NCBI GenBank assembly: GCA_963726615.1
Contig: CAVSCX010000011.1
Location: 186,001-250,000, forward strand
Direction of reading: 5' to 3'
DNA: 64,000 nucleotides
Origin: CAWDZK01 sp963726615
GTDB taxonomy: Bacteria; Actinomycetota; Actinomycetes; JACCUZ01
The notes under the pieces are model-generated. The model did not search any database. It was not told the origin of the DNA and saw only the letters and a list, made by a program, of their open reading frames with translations. The position numbers were made by a program, and so were the translations under genes. Below, piece after piece: positions 43,582 through 51,481 of this stretch (position 1 is the stretch's first letter; the number at the start of each line of letters is the position of its first letter).

Positions 43582-43644
43582 GTTGCAACGCGGTTGCAAC
43601 GCGGCGGCGGACGGTGGCGACGTCGCCGGAAGTCGGCGACGTCG
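43582..43644. promoter_or_regulatory. Candidate operator cluster in a divergent promoter
   Basis: Two direct copies of GTTGCAACGCG (43582-43592, 43593-43603), each containing the perfect 8-bp palindrome GTTGCAAC, lie 11 bp apart. Further on are the perfect 12-bp palindrome GGCGACGTCGCC (43616-43627) and a second GGCGACGTCG (43635-43644). All lie in the 148 bp between the fused hydrolase-glycosyltransferase and the methyltransferase, so one regulator could control both. Confidence 0.5.
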
Positions 43645-43662
43645 ACTCTGGAGGTTTACGAC

Positions 43663-44712
43663 ATGGACATGGACCGGCTGATGGAGTTCGTCGGGAAGTT
43701 CGCCGGGGACCTCGGCGCCACGATGGCGGCGGGGAACGTCGTGGTCGGCGACCGGCTCGGGCTGTACCGCGCGCTGGCCGAGGCGCCGGCCCGCCCCGCG
43801 GAGCTGGCCGAACGGACCAGCACCGACGCCCGCTACGTCGAGGAGTGGCTGCGCGGCCAGGCGGCCGGTGGCTACGTCACCTACGACGCCGCGGGCGAGA
43901 CGTTCTCGCTCACCGAGGAGCAGGCCTTCGCTCTCACCGACCCGGATGGCCCGCTGTACCTCCCGGGCGCCTTCGAGCTGGCACTGGGCTCGCTGGCCGC
44001 GACGGAGCGGGTCGTCGACGCGTTCCGCACAGGGGAGGGCATCGGCTGGCACGAGCACGACCCGCAGGTGTTCACCGGATGCGAGCGGTTCTTCCGCCCC
44101 GGCTACCTTGCCCACCTTGTCGCGGAGTGGCTGCCGGCGCTCGACGGTGCCGTCGAGCGGCTCGAGGCCGGCGCGCGGGTCGCCGACCTGGGCTGCGGGC
44201 ACGGTGCGTCGACACTGCTGATGGCGCAGGCCTACCCGCAGTCCACCTTCGTGGGCAGCGACTACCACGAGGGCTCGATCGAGGCGGCCCGCAAGCGTGC
44301 CGCCGAGGCGGGGGTGGGCGACCGGGTGCAGTTCGAGGTGGCGACCGCCCAGACCGGCGCCGGCCACGACCTCGACCTGGTCACCACGTTCGACTGCCTG
44401 CACGACATGGGCGACCCGGTGGGGGCGGCCCGACAGGTCCGGTCCTCGCTCGCCCGGGAGGGCACCTGGCTCATCGTCGAGCCGTTCGCGAACGACGCGG
44501 TGGCCGACAACCTCAACCCGGTGGGCCGGGTCTACTACGGCTTCTCGACGTACCTGTGCGTGCCCAACGCGATGTCGCAGACCGGCGGGTACGCCCTCGG
44601 TGCGCAGGCCGGCGAGGCGGCGATCCGCCAGGTCGTGACCGACGCCGGCTTCACCCGGTTCCGCCGGGTGGCCGAGACGCCGTTCAACATCGCCTACGAG
44701 GCGCGTCCCTAG
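43663..44712 (+). CDS. Class I SAM-dependent methyltransferase with N-terminal winged helix
   Basis: A 349-residue protein. An N-terminal helical/winged-helix domain (LYRALAEAPARPAELAERTS, then YVEEWLRGQAAGGYV) precedes a Rossmann methyltransferase domain with motif I VADLGCGHGASTLLMA (about 170-185) and a post-I acid in FVGSDYHEGSI. This layout is that of mycobacterial Rv2258c-like methyltransferases. The acceptor is unknown. GGAGG lies 8 nt before ATG 43663. The 3' end overlaps the next convergent gene by 4 bp. Confidence 0.9.
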   Translation: MDMDRLMEFVGKFAGDLGATMAAGNVVVGDRLGLYRALAEAPARPAELAERTSTDARYVEEWLRGQAAGGYVTYDAAGETFSLTEEQAFALTDPDGPLYLPGAFELALGSLAATERVVDAFRTGEGIGWHEHDPQVFTGCERFFRPGYLAHLVAEWLPALDGAVERLEAGARVADLGCGHGASTLLMAQAYPQSTFVGSDYHEGSIEAARKRAAEAGVGDRVQFEVATAQTGAGHDLDLVTTFDCLHDMGDPVGAARQVRSSLAREGTWLIVEPFANDAVADNLNPVGRVYYGFSTYLCVPNAMSQTGGYALGAQAGEAAIRQVVTDAGFTRFRRVAETPFNIAYEARP

Positions 44713-45434
44713 GTCTGGGGCGGGCTGCATGCGGCCTCGACAGCGCGCCGGGCGGCGGTGTCGAGGTCGCGCAGCACGCCACTGCGAGACGTCATCTCGG
44801 CAGCCGTCAGGGCGGCCCCCTCCCCGGTCCGGGCGAGCTCGACGACGTGAGCGATCCGCAGCGCCTGGTGCAGGACCTGCTGCGCCTGCGGGTCGGCAGA
44901 GCCAGGCAGCTGCGGACGCACGGCACGCGAGCGCGCGGCCAGCTCCTCGGCGGCGGCCGGCTCCCACCGGGTCAGGTCGAGGCGCACCAGCAGCTCGGTC
45001 GCCTCGCGCATGACCCGGGTCAGCTCCCGAGCGGCGTCCGGCAGCGGGACCGTCAGGGACCCGTCGTCCCCCACCCGGAGCGCCGACCAGCTGCCACGGG
45101 CGTCGGGCAGCAGCCCGAGCCTGCAGGGGCCGACTGTGAGCACCGCCGCCCGGTGGCCGACGGCCCTTTCGTTGAACTCGGGGGGCCCGGGCAGTCCGGT
45201 GGCGTCGCCGGGGACGGGCAGCACCAGCCGCAGGCCGGTGACCCCGAGCGCGCGCAGCCGGCCGAGGGCGTACGGCAGGCTCACGGGATGCAGCTCGCCG
45301 GGGAGTCCCACGACCCGGTGACCCGCGTCCTGCCGGCCGCGAACCTCCTCGGCGGCGTCGTCCAGGCTGACCGTGCCGGCGAGCGCAGCGTTGCCCCAGG
45401 CGGCCAGCCGGCCCGCGCCGGGGAGCTCTCGCAC
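44709..45434 (-). CDS. Conserved hypothetical protein
   Basis: About 241 residues, no transmembrane segment. Recognisable stretches are AGHRVVGLPGELHPVSLPYALGRLRALGV, LVLPVPGDATGLPGPPEFNE and a helical C-terminal half (LTRVMREATELLVRLDLTRW). I do not recognise a characterised family. GTG 45434 is chosen because an ATG at 45479 would overlap the start codon of the divergent ABC gene. No Shine-Dalgarno is evident. It sits between a methyltransferase (3' overlap) and an ABC ATPase (divergent). Confidence 0.7.
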   Translation of the reverse strand: MRELPGAGRLAAWGNAALAGTVSLDDAAEEVRGRQDAGHRVVGLPGELHPVSLPYALGRLRALGVTGLRLVLPVPGDATGLPGPPEFNERAVGHRAAVLTVGPCRLGLLPDARGSWSALRVGDDGSLTVPLPDAARELTRVMREATELLVRLDLTRWEPAAAEELAARSRAVRPQLPGSADPQAQQVLHQALRIAHVVELARTGEGAALTAAEMTSRSGVLRDLDTAARRAVEAACSPPQT

Positions 45435-45464
45435 GTCGGTCAGGGTAGGTCCGTGCGCGCTGGA

Positions 45465-45470
45465 TAGGTT
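45465..45470 (+). promoter_or_regulatory. -10 of leaderless ABC ATPase gene
   Basis: TAGGTT ends 7 nt before ATG 45478; no Shine-Dalgarno. Confidence 0.45.
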
Positions 45471-45477
45471 GACCCGC

Positions 45478-46260
45478 ATGTCCGACGTGCTGCACTTCTC
45501 GCAGGTGAGCGTGCTGCGCGACGGCGCGACCCTGATCGACCGGCTGAGCTGGGAGGTGGCCGAGGGCGAGCGCTGGGTGGTTCTCGGCCCGAACGGCGCC
45601 GGCAAGACCACGCTGCTCCAGCTGGCCTCGGCGCACCTGCACCCGAGCCGCGGGACGGCCACCGTTCTGGGGGAGACGCTCGGGGCCGTCGACGTGTTCG
45701 AGCTGCGCCCGCGGATCGGGCTGTCCAGCGCGGCGCTCGCGGAACGGCTGCCGGGTCGGGAGAAGGTGCGGGACGTCGTGCTCACGGCGTCGTACGCCAT
45801 GGTGGGCCGCTGGCGCGAGGTCTACGAGGACGTCGACGCCGGCCGCGCCGACGAGCTGCTCGCGGCGCTCGGCGTCGCGCACCTGGCCGCCAGGAGGTTC
45901 GGCACCCTCTCGGAGGGGGAGCGGAAACGGGTCCAGATCGCCCGCGCGCTCATGACCGACCCCGAGCTGATGCTGCTGGACGAGCCGGCGGCCGGTCTCG
46001 ACCTCGGCGGCCGTGAGGACCTGGTGCGCCGGCTGGCGACGATCGCCGCGGACGAGGACGCCCCCGCCCTGGTGCTGGTCACCCATCACGTCGAGGAGAT
46101 CCCGCCCGGCTTCACCCACGCCCTGCTGCTCAGGGAGGGCCGGGTCGTCAGCGCCGGGCCAATGGCCGAGGCGCTCAGCGCCGCGACCCTGGCCGACTGC
46201 TTCGGGATCGAGCTGGAGCTCACCCGGACCGGACAGCGCTGGAGCGCCCGCGCGGTCTGA
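45478..46260 (+). CDS. Orphan ABC transporter ATP-binding protein
   Basis: A 260-residue single ABC domain: Walker A LGPNGAGKTTLLQL (about 39-52), signature TLSEGERKRVQIARALM and Walker B PELMLLDEPAAGLDLGG, followed by the H-loop VTHHVEEI. It resembles ModF/iron-uptake-type cytoplasmic ATPases (LSEGERKRV is common there). No permease or binding protein is adjacent, so its partner is encoded elsewhere or it is not a transporter subunit. ATG 45478 has TAGGTT 7 nt upstream. Confidence 0.88.
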   Translation: MSDVLHFSQVSVLRDGATLIDRLSWEVAEGERWVVLGPNGAGKTTLLQLASAHLHPSRGTATVLGETLGAVDVFELRPRIGLSSAALAERLPGREKVRDVVLTASYAMVGRWREVYEDVDAGRADELLAALGVAHLAARRFGTLSEGERKRVQIARALMTDPELMLLDEPAAGLDLGGREDLVRRLATIAADEDAPALVLVTHHVEEIPPGFTHALLLREGRVVSAGPMAEALSAATLADCFGIELELTRTGQRWSARAV

Positions 46261-46291
46261 GCCCTGCTCGTCGCCGTCACCGGCCGCCGAT

Positions 46292-46352
46292 GTCGAGTGG
46301 CGCGTCTCGTCGTAGGGCAATCGATTGCACCCACAAGAACGCGCCGCTCGAC
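46292..46352. repeat. Long imperfect inverted repeat with a central perfect palindrome
   Basis: GTCGAGTGGCGCGT (46292-46305) pairs with ACGCGCCGCTCGAC (46339-46352) over 14 bp with one G-U wobble. Inside it lies the perfect 12-bp palindrome GCAATCGATTGC (46317-46328). The structure occupies the 216-bp gap between the ABC ATPase and nfeD genes. It could be a terminator or a palindromic intergenic element. The remaining gap has only the nfeD -10. Confidence 0.6.
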
Positions 46353-46464
46353 GCGCAGGGCGCGTGAGCGCCGCGCCATGGAGCCTGGCCGCGACCCCCT
46401 CGGCCGGCGGAACGAGGGGGTGCCCCCCGTGCGTTGTCCCAGGCAGGACCCCAACGTTCCTCCC

Positions 46465-46470
46465 TAGGAT
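46465..46470 (+). promoter_or_regulatory. -10 of leaderless nfeD-SPFH operon
   Basis: TAGGAT ends 6 nt before GTG 46477; no Shine-Dalgarno. Confidence 0.55.
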
Positions 46471-46476
46471 GGTGTC

Positions 46477-46914
46477 GTGGACTTCGACTGGCTTGCCTGG
46501 ATCGGGCTGGCGGTTGTGCTCGGCATCATCGAGGTGACCACGCTGGACCTCGTGTTCGCGATGCTCGCGGTGGGCGCGCTGGCCGGCGCCGGCACCGGAC
46601 TGGTCACCGACAACGTGCTGCTCCAGGTCGTCGTGGCGCTGGTGGTGTCCGTCGGCATGCTCGCCGTCGTCCGGCCGGTCGCGCTGCGGCACCTGCGCAC
46701 CCCGCTGGCGATCCGGACCGGGGTCGCGGCCCTGGTAGGCGTCAAGGGCGTCGTCCTGGAGCCGGTCGGTGCCCACGAAGGCCAGGTGAAGCTCAACGGC
46801 GAGGTGTGGTCGGCCCGCTCGTTCGACCCACAGGAAACCATCGAGACCGGCCGCGAGGTCGAGGTCGTCCGGATCGACGGTGCCACCGCTGTCGTCTACG
46901 CATCGGAGCTCTGA
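46477..46914 (+). CDS. NfeD-like membrane protein
   Basis: A 145-residue protein with two or three transmembrane helices (WIGLAVVLGIIEVTTL, VFAMLAVGALAGAGTGL, LLQVVVALVVSVGMLAVV) and a C-terminal OB-fold domain (about 85-145, LNGEVWSARS). NfeD proteins pair with SPFH/stomatin partners, which are encoded immediately downstream with no gap. They are thought to organise membrane domains. The start is GTG 46477 with TAGGAT 6 nt upstream. Confidence 0.9.
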   Translation: MDFDWLAWIGLAVVLGIIEVTTLDLVFAMLAVGALAGAGTGLVTDNVLLQVVVALVVSVGMLAVVRPVALRHLRTPLAIRTGVAALVGVKGVVLEPVGAHEGQVKLNGEVWSARSFDPQETIETGREVEVVRIDGATAVVYASEL

Positions 46915-47820
46915 ATGGACTCGGTCGCCGCACTCGTCGTCGTCGCAGTCGTCGTGCTGCTCGTCCTCATCACGCTGTCGCGCACGGTGCGGATCGTGCC
47001 GCAGGCACGTGCCGGCGTGGTCGAGCGCCTTGGGCGCTACCAGCGGACCCTGACCCCTGGGCTGACGATCCTGGTGCCGTTCATCGACAGGCTCCGCCCG
47101 ATGATCGACCTCCGCGAGCAGGTCGTCTCCTTCCCGCCGCAGCCGGTCATCACGGCCGACAACCTGGTGGTAGGGATCGACACGGTCATCTACTTCCAGG
47201 TGACCGACCCCAAGTCGGCCACCTACGAGATCGCCAACTACATCCAGGGCGTCGAGCAGCTGACCGTCACCACCCTGCGCAACGTGGTCGGCAACCTGAA
47301 CCTCGAGGAGACCCTGACCTCCCGCGACCACATCAACGGCGCGCTGCGCGGCGTCCTCGACGAGGCCACCGGCAAGTGGGGGATCCGGGTCAACCGGGTC
47401 GAGATCAAGGCCATCGACCCGCCCAGCTCCATCCAGGACTCGATGGAGAAGCAGATGCGGGCCGACCGCGAGAAGCGCGCGACGATCCTCACTGCGGAGG
47501 GCTTCAAGCAGTCGCAGATCCTCACCGCAGAGGGTGAGCGCGCCGCATCGATCCTCAAGGCGGAGGGCGATGCCCAGGCGGCCGTGCTGCGCGCCGACGG
47601 TGAGGCCCAGGCCATCCAGAGGGTGTTCGACGCCATCCACGCCGGTGACCCGGACCAGAAGCTGCTCGCCTACCAGTACCTGCAGATGCTCCCGAAGATC
47701 GCGCAGGGCGACGCCAACAAGGTCTGGATCGTCCCCAGCGAGCTCGGCGAGGCCCTGAAGGGGATCGGCGGCATGCTCGGCAGCGGGGACGACGGGAAGC
47801 GGCCGCCACCTCCCGCGTAG
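46915..47820 (+). CDS. SPFH/stomatin-like protein
   Basis: A 301-residue protein with one N-terminal membrane segment (VVVAVVVLLVLITL), an SPFH/band-7 domain (AGVVERLGRYQRTLTPGLTILVPFIDR) and an Ala/Glu-rich helical tail from about residue 185 (KQMRADREKRATILTAEGFK). It is the usual partner of NfeD, forming large oligomeric membrane scaffolds. The ATG directly follows the nfeD stop. Length is typical. Confidence 0.94.
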   Translation: MDSVAALVVVAVVVLLVLITLSRTVRIVPQARAGVVERLGRYQRTLTPGLTILVPFIDRLRPMIDLREQVVSFPPQPVITADNLVVGIDTVIYFQVTDPKSATYEIANYIQGVEQLTVTTLRNVVGNLNLEETLTSRDHINGALRGVLDEATGKWGIRVNRVEIKAIDPPSSIQDSMEKQMRADREKRATILTAEGFKQSQILTAEGERAASILKAEGDAQAAVLRADGEAQAIQRVFDAIHAGDPDQKLLAYQYLQMLPKIAQGDANKVWIVPSELGEALKGIGGMLGSGDDGKRPPPPA

Positions 47821-47826
47821 GCACCC

Positions 47827-48906
47827 CTACGCCGCGGCGTACTGCCCTGCCAGCTTGAGGACCAGCGCCACGTACCAGTCCGCGTGGTTGTAGTGCCAGA
47901 CGGCTCGGGCGGTCGCCTCGTCGCTGCGCCCCGCGCCGTTGGCGCACAGGTAGCGCGCCGCGCTGTAGATGGCGTCGGCGGGGCTCTGGATGTCCTTCGT
48001 CCCGTCGCCGTCGCCGTCGACGGCGTACGAGGCGAAGGTCGACGGCAGGAACTGCATCGGGCCCTGGGCGCCCGCGTAGGACGACGAGGTGTTGGCGCCG
48101 TGCCCGGACTCCACCTGCCCTACGGCCGCGAGGAGCGTCCAGGACATCCCAGGACAGGTGCGGGCGGCCGCGTGGTAGAGCCGGAGGTACTCCTGGGGCA
48201 CAACAGAGCTGGCCCGGGCCGTCGCGACCCGCTGCTGACCGGCGGCGGCGACCGCTGCGCTGAGGGCGGCGACCTGAGCGGCCGCCTGCTGGGCGGCCTC
48301 GAGCCCGCGGGCCCGGCTGTCCAACCGGGCCAGCTCGTCCGATGCGGCGCCGAGGGCACGGGTCAGCTCGGCGTACCGGCGCTCGACCTCGGAGGCCGTG
48401 ACCGTCGCCGTCGCCGCGGCGCTCTGCAGGGCCACCGCACGGTCGCGCAGCGCCGCTCCGTCATCGGCGCTGGCTGAGGCGGCCGAGGTGCCCGCGCGGA
48501 CCAGTCGCTGCACGTACGCCGCGCGGCGCAGCGCGTCCGAGGCGGAGCGGGCGCTGAGCACGCTCACGGCAAGCGCCGGCGCGCCGCCGGACATGTACAG
48601 CGTGCGGATCCTGCTGTCGACGGCACGCCGGTCGGCCAGGGTCAGCCGGTCGGCCTCGTCGGCCGCCTGCTCCGCACTGATGCCGCGGCGCACACCGCGG
48701 GACAGGTCGGCCAGTGCCCGGTCGTATGCCCGCAGGGCGTTCTCGACTCCCGGGCGCAGCGCCGAGACGCGGGCCGCGGCCGCGTCCGCCCGGGCCCGGG
48801 CGGAGGCGGCTGACTCGGCCCGTGCGGCACCGGCAGGGAGGCCGGCGAGCAGGACGGCGCCGGCCACCAGCCCCACTGTCAGCAAGGCCGGACGGCGGCA
48901 GGTCAC
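47827..48906 (-). CDS. Secreted lytic transglycosylase with coiled-coil N-region
   Basis: A 359-residue exported protein. Signal peptide: TCRRPALLTVGLVAGAVLLAGLPAGAARA. Residues about 32-235 are Ala/Arg-rich and strongly helical (coiled coil), as in RipA-like peptidoglycan proteins. The C-terminal SLT domain has the catalytic Glu in VGQVESGHGANTS, then GAQGPMQFLPSTFASYAVDGDG and IYSAARYLCANG. It cleaves glycan strands during wall growth. GTG 48906 is chosen since longer starts run into the divergent promoter. Confidence 0.88.
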   Translation of the reverse strand: MTCRRPALLTVGLVAGAVLLAGLPAGAARAESAASARARADAAAARVSALRPGVENALRAYDRALADLSRGVRRGISAEQAADEADRLTLADRRAVDSRIRTLYMSGGAPALAVSVLSARSASDALRRAAYVQRLVRAGTSAASASADDGAALRDRAVALQSAAATATVTASEVERRYAELTRALGAASDELARLDSRARGLEAAQQAAAQVAALSAAVAAAGQQRVATARASSVVPQEYLRLYHAAARTCPGMSWTLLAAVGQVESGHGANTSSSYAGAQGPMQFLPSTFASYAVDGDGDGTKDIQSPADAIYSAARYLCANGAGRSDEATARAVWHYNHADWYVALVLKLAGQYAAA

Positions 48907-48955
48907 CCTGGATGTGTCGGCTCGGGCCGAGCGGGGCTTGACGCGTTCGCTCCCA

Positions 48956-48961
48956 TAGGGT
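48956..48961 (+). promoter_or_regulatory. -10 of leaderless TauE-like gene
   Basis: TAGGGT ends 6 nt before GTG 48968. A TTGACG at 48938-48943 is too close (12 bp) to be a normal -35. Confidence 0.45.
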
Positions 48962-48967
48962 CGCCCG

Positions 48968-49723
48968 GTGACGCTCTGGGAGGCCGTCGCGGTCGCCCTG
49001 GCGGGGTTGGCCGCCGGGACCATCAACACCGTCGTGGGGTCGGGGACGCTGGTGACCTTCCCGGTGCTGCTGGCGGTCGGCTACCCGCCCGTGCTCGCCA
49101 ACGTGAGCAACACTGTCGGTCTCGTCCCGGGCTCGGCGAGCGGGGCGATCGGCTACCGCGCCGAGCTGTCCGGGCAGCGCGGCCGGCTGGTCCGCCTCGG
49201 CGTCGCGTCGACGGCTGGGGCGGTCCTCGGCGCAGCCGCACTGCTCACCGCACCGGCCGAGGCGTTCCGGGCCGTCGTTCCGGTTCTCATCGCGCTGGCC
49301 TGCGTGCTGGTGGTGGTGCAGCCCCGGGTGTCCGGCTGGCTGGCCGGGCGGGAGAGCAGCCGGGCCGAGCACGGGGGAGCGGCGCTGTTCGCCGGAGTCC
49401 TGCTCACCGGCGTCTACGGCGGCTACTTCGGCGCGGCACAGGGCGTCCTGCTGATCGCGGTGATGGGCATGCTCCTGGACGAGGACCTCCAGCGGATCAA
49501 CGCGGCCAAGAACGTGCTGGCGGGCCTGGTCAACCTGGTCGCCGCCCTGGTGTTCGTCACCGTCACCGACGTGGCGTGGCAGGCGGCGGGGCTGATTGCC
49601 GCCGGCTCGGTCGTGGGAGGCCAGCTCGGCGCCTTCCTTGGCCGGCGCATCCCGCCCCCGGTGCTGCGAGGGATCATCGTCCTCGTGGGCGTCGCGGCGA
49701 TCGTCAAGCTCCTCAGCGACTGA
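48968..49723 (+). CDS. TauE/SafE family permease
   Basis: A 251-residue membrane protein with about seven to eight helices. The N-terminal AAGTINTVVGSGTLVTFPVLL and central GVYGGYFGAAQGVLLIAV motifs are TauE/SafE family signatures. Members move sulfur-containing or organic anions; substrate here is unknown. GTG 48968 has TAGGGT 6 nt upstream. The rRNA methyltransferase gene follows 17 bp later and is probably co-transcribed. Confidence 0.9.
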   Translation: MTLWEAVAVALAGLAAGTINTVVGSGTLVTFPVLLAVGYPPVLANVSNTVGLVPGSASGAIGYRAELSGQRGRLVRLGVASTAGAVLGAAALLTAPAEAFRAVVPVLIALACVLVVVQPRVSGWLAGRESSRAEHGGAALFAGVLLTGVYGGYFGAAQGVLLIAVMGMLLDEDLQRINAAKNVLAGLVNLVAALVFVTVTDVAWQAAGLIAAGSVVGGQLGAFLGRRIPPPVLRGIIVLVGVAAIVKLLSD

Positions 49724-49740
49724 CGGCGGTCGAGGCAGGC

Positions 49741-50547
49741 ATGGGAGTCCCCCGTCGGGTGGCAGGTGCCGACGACCCGGTCCTGCGCGACTACGTGGGC
49801 CTCACCGACATGGCGCTGCGCACCCGTCGCGAACCCGCCGAGGGACTGTTCGTCGCCGAGGGGGAGAAGGTGATCCGGCGGGCGCTGGCTGCGGGCTATG
49901 AGATGCGCTCGATGCTGCTCGAGGACAAGTGGCTCCCACAGCTGGCGGACGTCGTCGAGAGGGTCGATGCGCCGGTGCACCTGGCCGGCCCGGACGTGCT
50001 GGCACAGGTGACCGGCTACGACGTTCACCGGGGCGCGCTCGCGGCGATGGACCGCAAGCCCCTGCCGGCACCGGCGGAGCTGCTTGACGGGGCGCGCCGC
50101 GTCGTCGTCCTCGAGGACGTCACGAACCACACGAACGTCGGGGCGGTGTTCCGGGCGGCAGCGGGCCTCGGCGTCGACGCGGTCCTGGTCACGCCGCGGT
50201 GCGCCGACCCGCTCTACCGTCGGTCGGTGAAGGTCTCGATGGGGACGGTCTTCGCGGTGCCCTGGACCCGCCTGCCGCGGTGGCCGGAGGGTGTCGACGA
50301 CCTCCGCGCTGCCGGTCTGACGGTCGTCGCCCTTGCCCTGGCCGAGGGTGCTGTCGACCTGCGCGTGCTCGCCGAGCACCCGCGGGACAGGATGGCGCTG
50401 CTGCTCGGGACGGAGGGCGACGGGCTCGGCGCGGCGACCGTTGCCGCGGCGGACGTGGTCGTGCGGATCCCGATGTCCGCGGGGGTCGACTCCCTCAATG
50501 TCGGAGCCGCCGCAGCCGTGGCCATCTGGGCGACAGCGGTCAGGTGA
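49741..50547 (+). CDS. SPOUT (TrmH family) RNA 2'-O-methyltransferase
   Basis: A 268-residue protein. An N-terminal substrate-binding domain (FVAEGEKVIRRALAAGYEMRSMLL) precedes a knotted SPOUT domain with the three motifs NHTNVGAVFRAAAGLG, LLGTEGDGL and IPMSAGVDSLNVGAAAAVA. It methylates a ribose in rRNA or tRNA. The TsnR-type thiostrepton-resistance enzymes share this fold, but housekeeping 23S rRNA modification is likelier. GAGG lies upstream of ATG 49741. Confidence 0.92.
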   Translation: MGVPRRVAGADDPVLRDYVGLTDMALRTRREPAEGLFVAEGEKVIRRALAAGYEMRSMLLEDKWLPQLADVVERVDAPVHLAGPDVLAQVTGYDVHRGALAAMDRKPLPAPAELLDGARRVVVLEDVTNHTNVGAVFRAAAGLGVDAVLVTPRCADPLYRRSVKVSMGTVFAVPWTRLPRWPEGVDDLRAAGLTVVALALAEGAVDLRVLAEHPRDRMALLLGTEGDGLGAATVAAADVVVRIPMSAGVDSLNVGAAAAVAIWATAVR

Positions 50548-50554
50548 GCCGCTG

Positions 50555-51388
50555 TCAGAGCCGGCGGTAGCGCGCCTCCGCGGCGCAGTACGCACCGAAG
50601 CTGACCAGGCCCAGCCCGGCGAGGACCAGCAGCAGCTGTCCGCCCGGGGCCCCGGCGAGGCTCTTCAGTGCCACGTCGAAACCCTTCGCCTTGCCCGGCT
50701 GGTGGTCCATGGCCGCCTTGCACACCAGGATGCCGACAAGCGCGAAAACGGCCCCCCGGCAGACGTAGCCGACCTGGCCGAGCCGCCGCACGGCGGTGAA
50801 CGTGGTGCGGCTCATCCGGCCGGTGTCGAGGTGCTTCTCGAAGTCGGTCTTGAGGCCGCGCCAGGTGAGGCCGGCAGCGACCCCCAGAACCACCAGGCCG
50901 GCGACGAACACGAGAGCCTGGCCACCGGGCCAGCCCAGGACCTTCGCCGTGACGTCCGCGCTGCTGCTCGAGGACGACGAGCCGGTGACTGTCTTGTAGG
51001 CGAGGACGCCGAAGAAGAGGTAGACGAGCCCGTTGACGGCGGACCCGACCCGCTTGGCGGTCCGCTTCTTCTCGTCGGCCTCGTCGCGGCGACCCCAAGC
51101 CGCCTCGCTGAGCCGCCAGGCGGCGTACGCCGCGAAGCCGACGACCATCAGCCACAGCACGATCGAGCCGCCGGGCTTGTCGGCGATGGTCTGCAGCGCA
51201 CCCTGCTGGTCGGTCTGCTCGCTCCCGCCGAAGGCCACCTGCACCGCCAGCACACCGATCAGGGCGTAGACCAGCCCCTTGGCGAGGAAGCCCAGGCGGG
51301 CAGCCGTGTCCATGGCCCCGCTGTTGGCGGCCTGGCGCGCGTGGCCCTCGGCCTGGGACGTCGTGGCGCGGGCTGATCGGACGGACAT
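50555..51388 (-). CDS. DUF1206 membrane protein
   Basis: A 277-residue protein made of three repeats, each with two transmembrane helices: RLGFLAKGLVYALIGVLAVQ, VGSAVNGLVYLFFGVLAYK and RLGQVGYVCRGAVFALVGILV. This is the DUF1206 layout. A serine run (SSSSSSS) sits in one extracytoplasmic loop. Function unknown. AGGAGGG lies before ATG 51388. It ends 7 bp from the convergent methyltransferase gene. Confidence 0.92.
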   Translation of the reverse strand: MSVRSARATTSQAEGHARQAANSGAMDTAARLGFLAKGLVYALIGVLAVQVAFGGSEQTDQQGALQTIADKPGGSIVLWLMVVGFAAYAAWRLSEAAWGRRDEADEKKRTAKRVGSAVNGLVYLFFGVLAYKTVTGSSSSSSSADVTAKVLGWPGGQALVFVAGLVVLGVAAGLTWRGLKTDFEKHLDTGRMSRTTFTAVRRLGQVGYVCRGAVFALVGILVCKAAMDHQPGKAKGFDVALKSLAGAPGGQLLLVLAGLGLVSFGAYCAAEARYRRL

Positions 51389-51481
51389 GGGCCCTCCTGC
51401 GGCTCGGTGATCCGCAGGGGTGCCTACCCCGGTCGAGGCGCCGGGAAGCGCATCTCCCGCGCGGGTCGCCCACTCGCCCCG

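Noticed and set aside
42895..47640. 1581-codon minus-strand open frame across the methyltransferase, ABC ATPase, nfeD and SPFH genes
   Set aside because: It crosses several well-supported genes in unrelated frames, has low-complexity composition and no recognisable domain.
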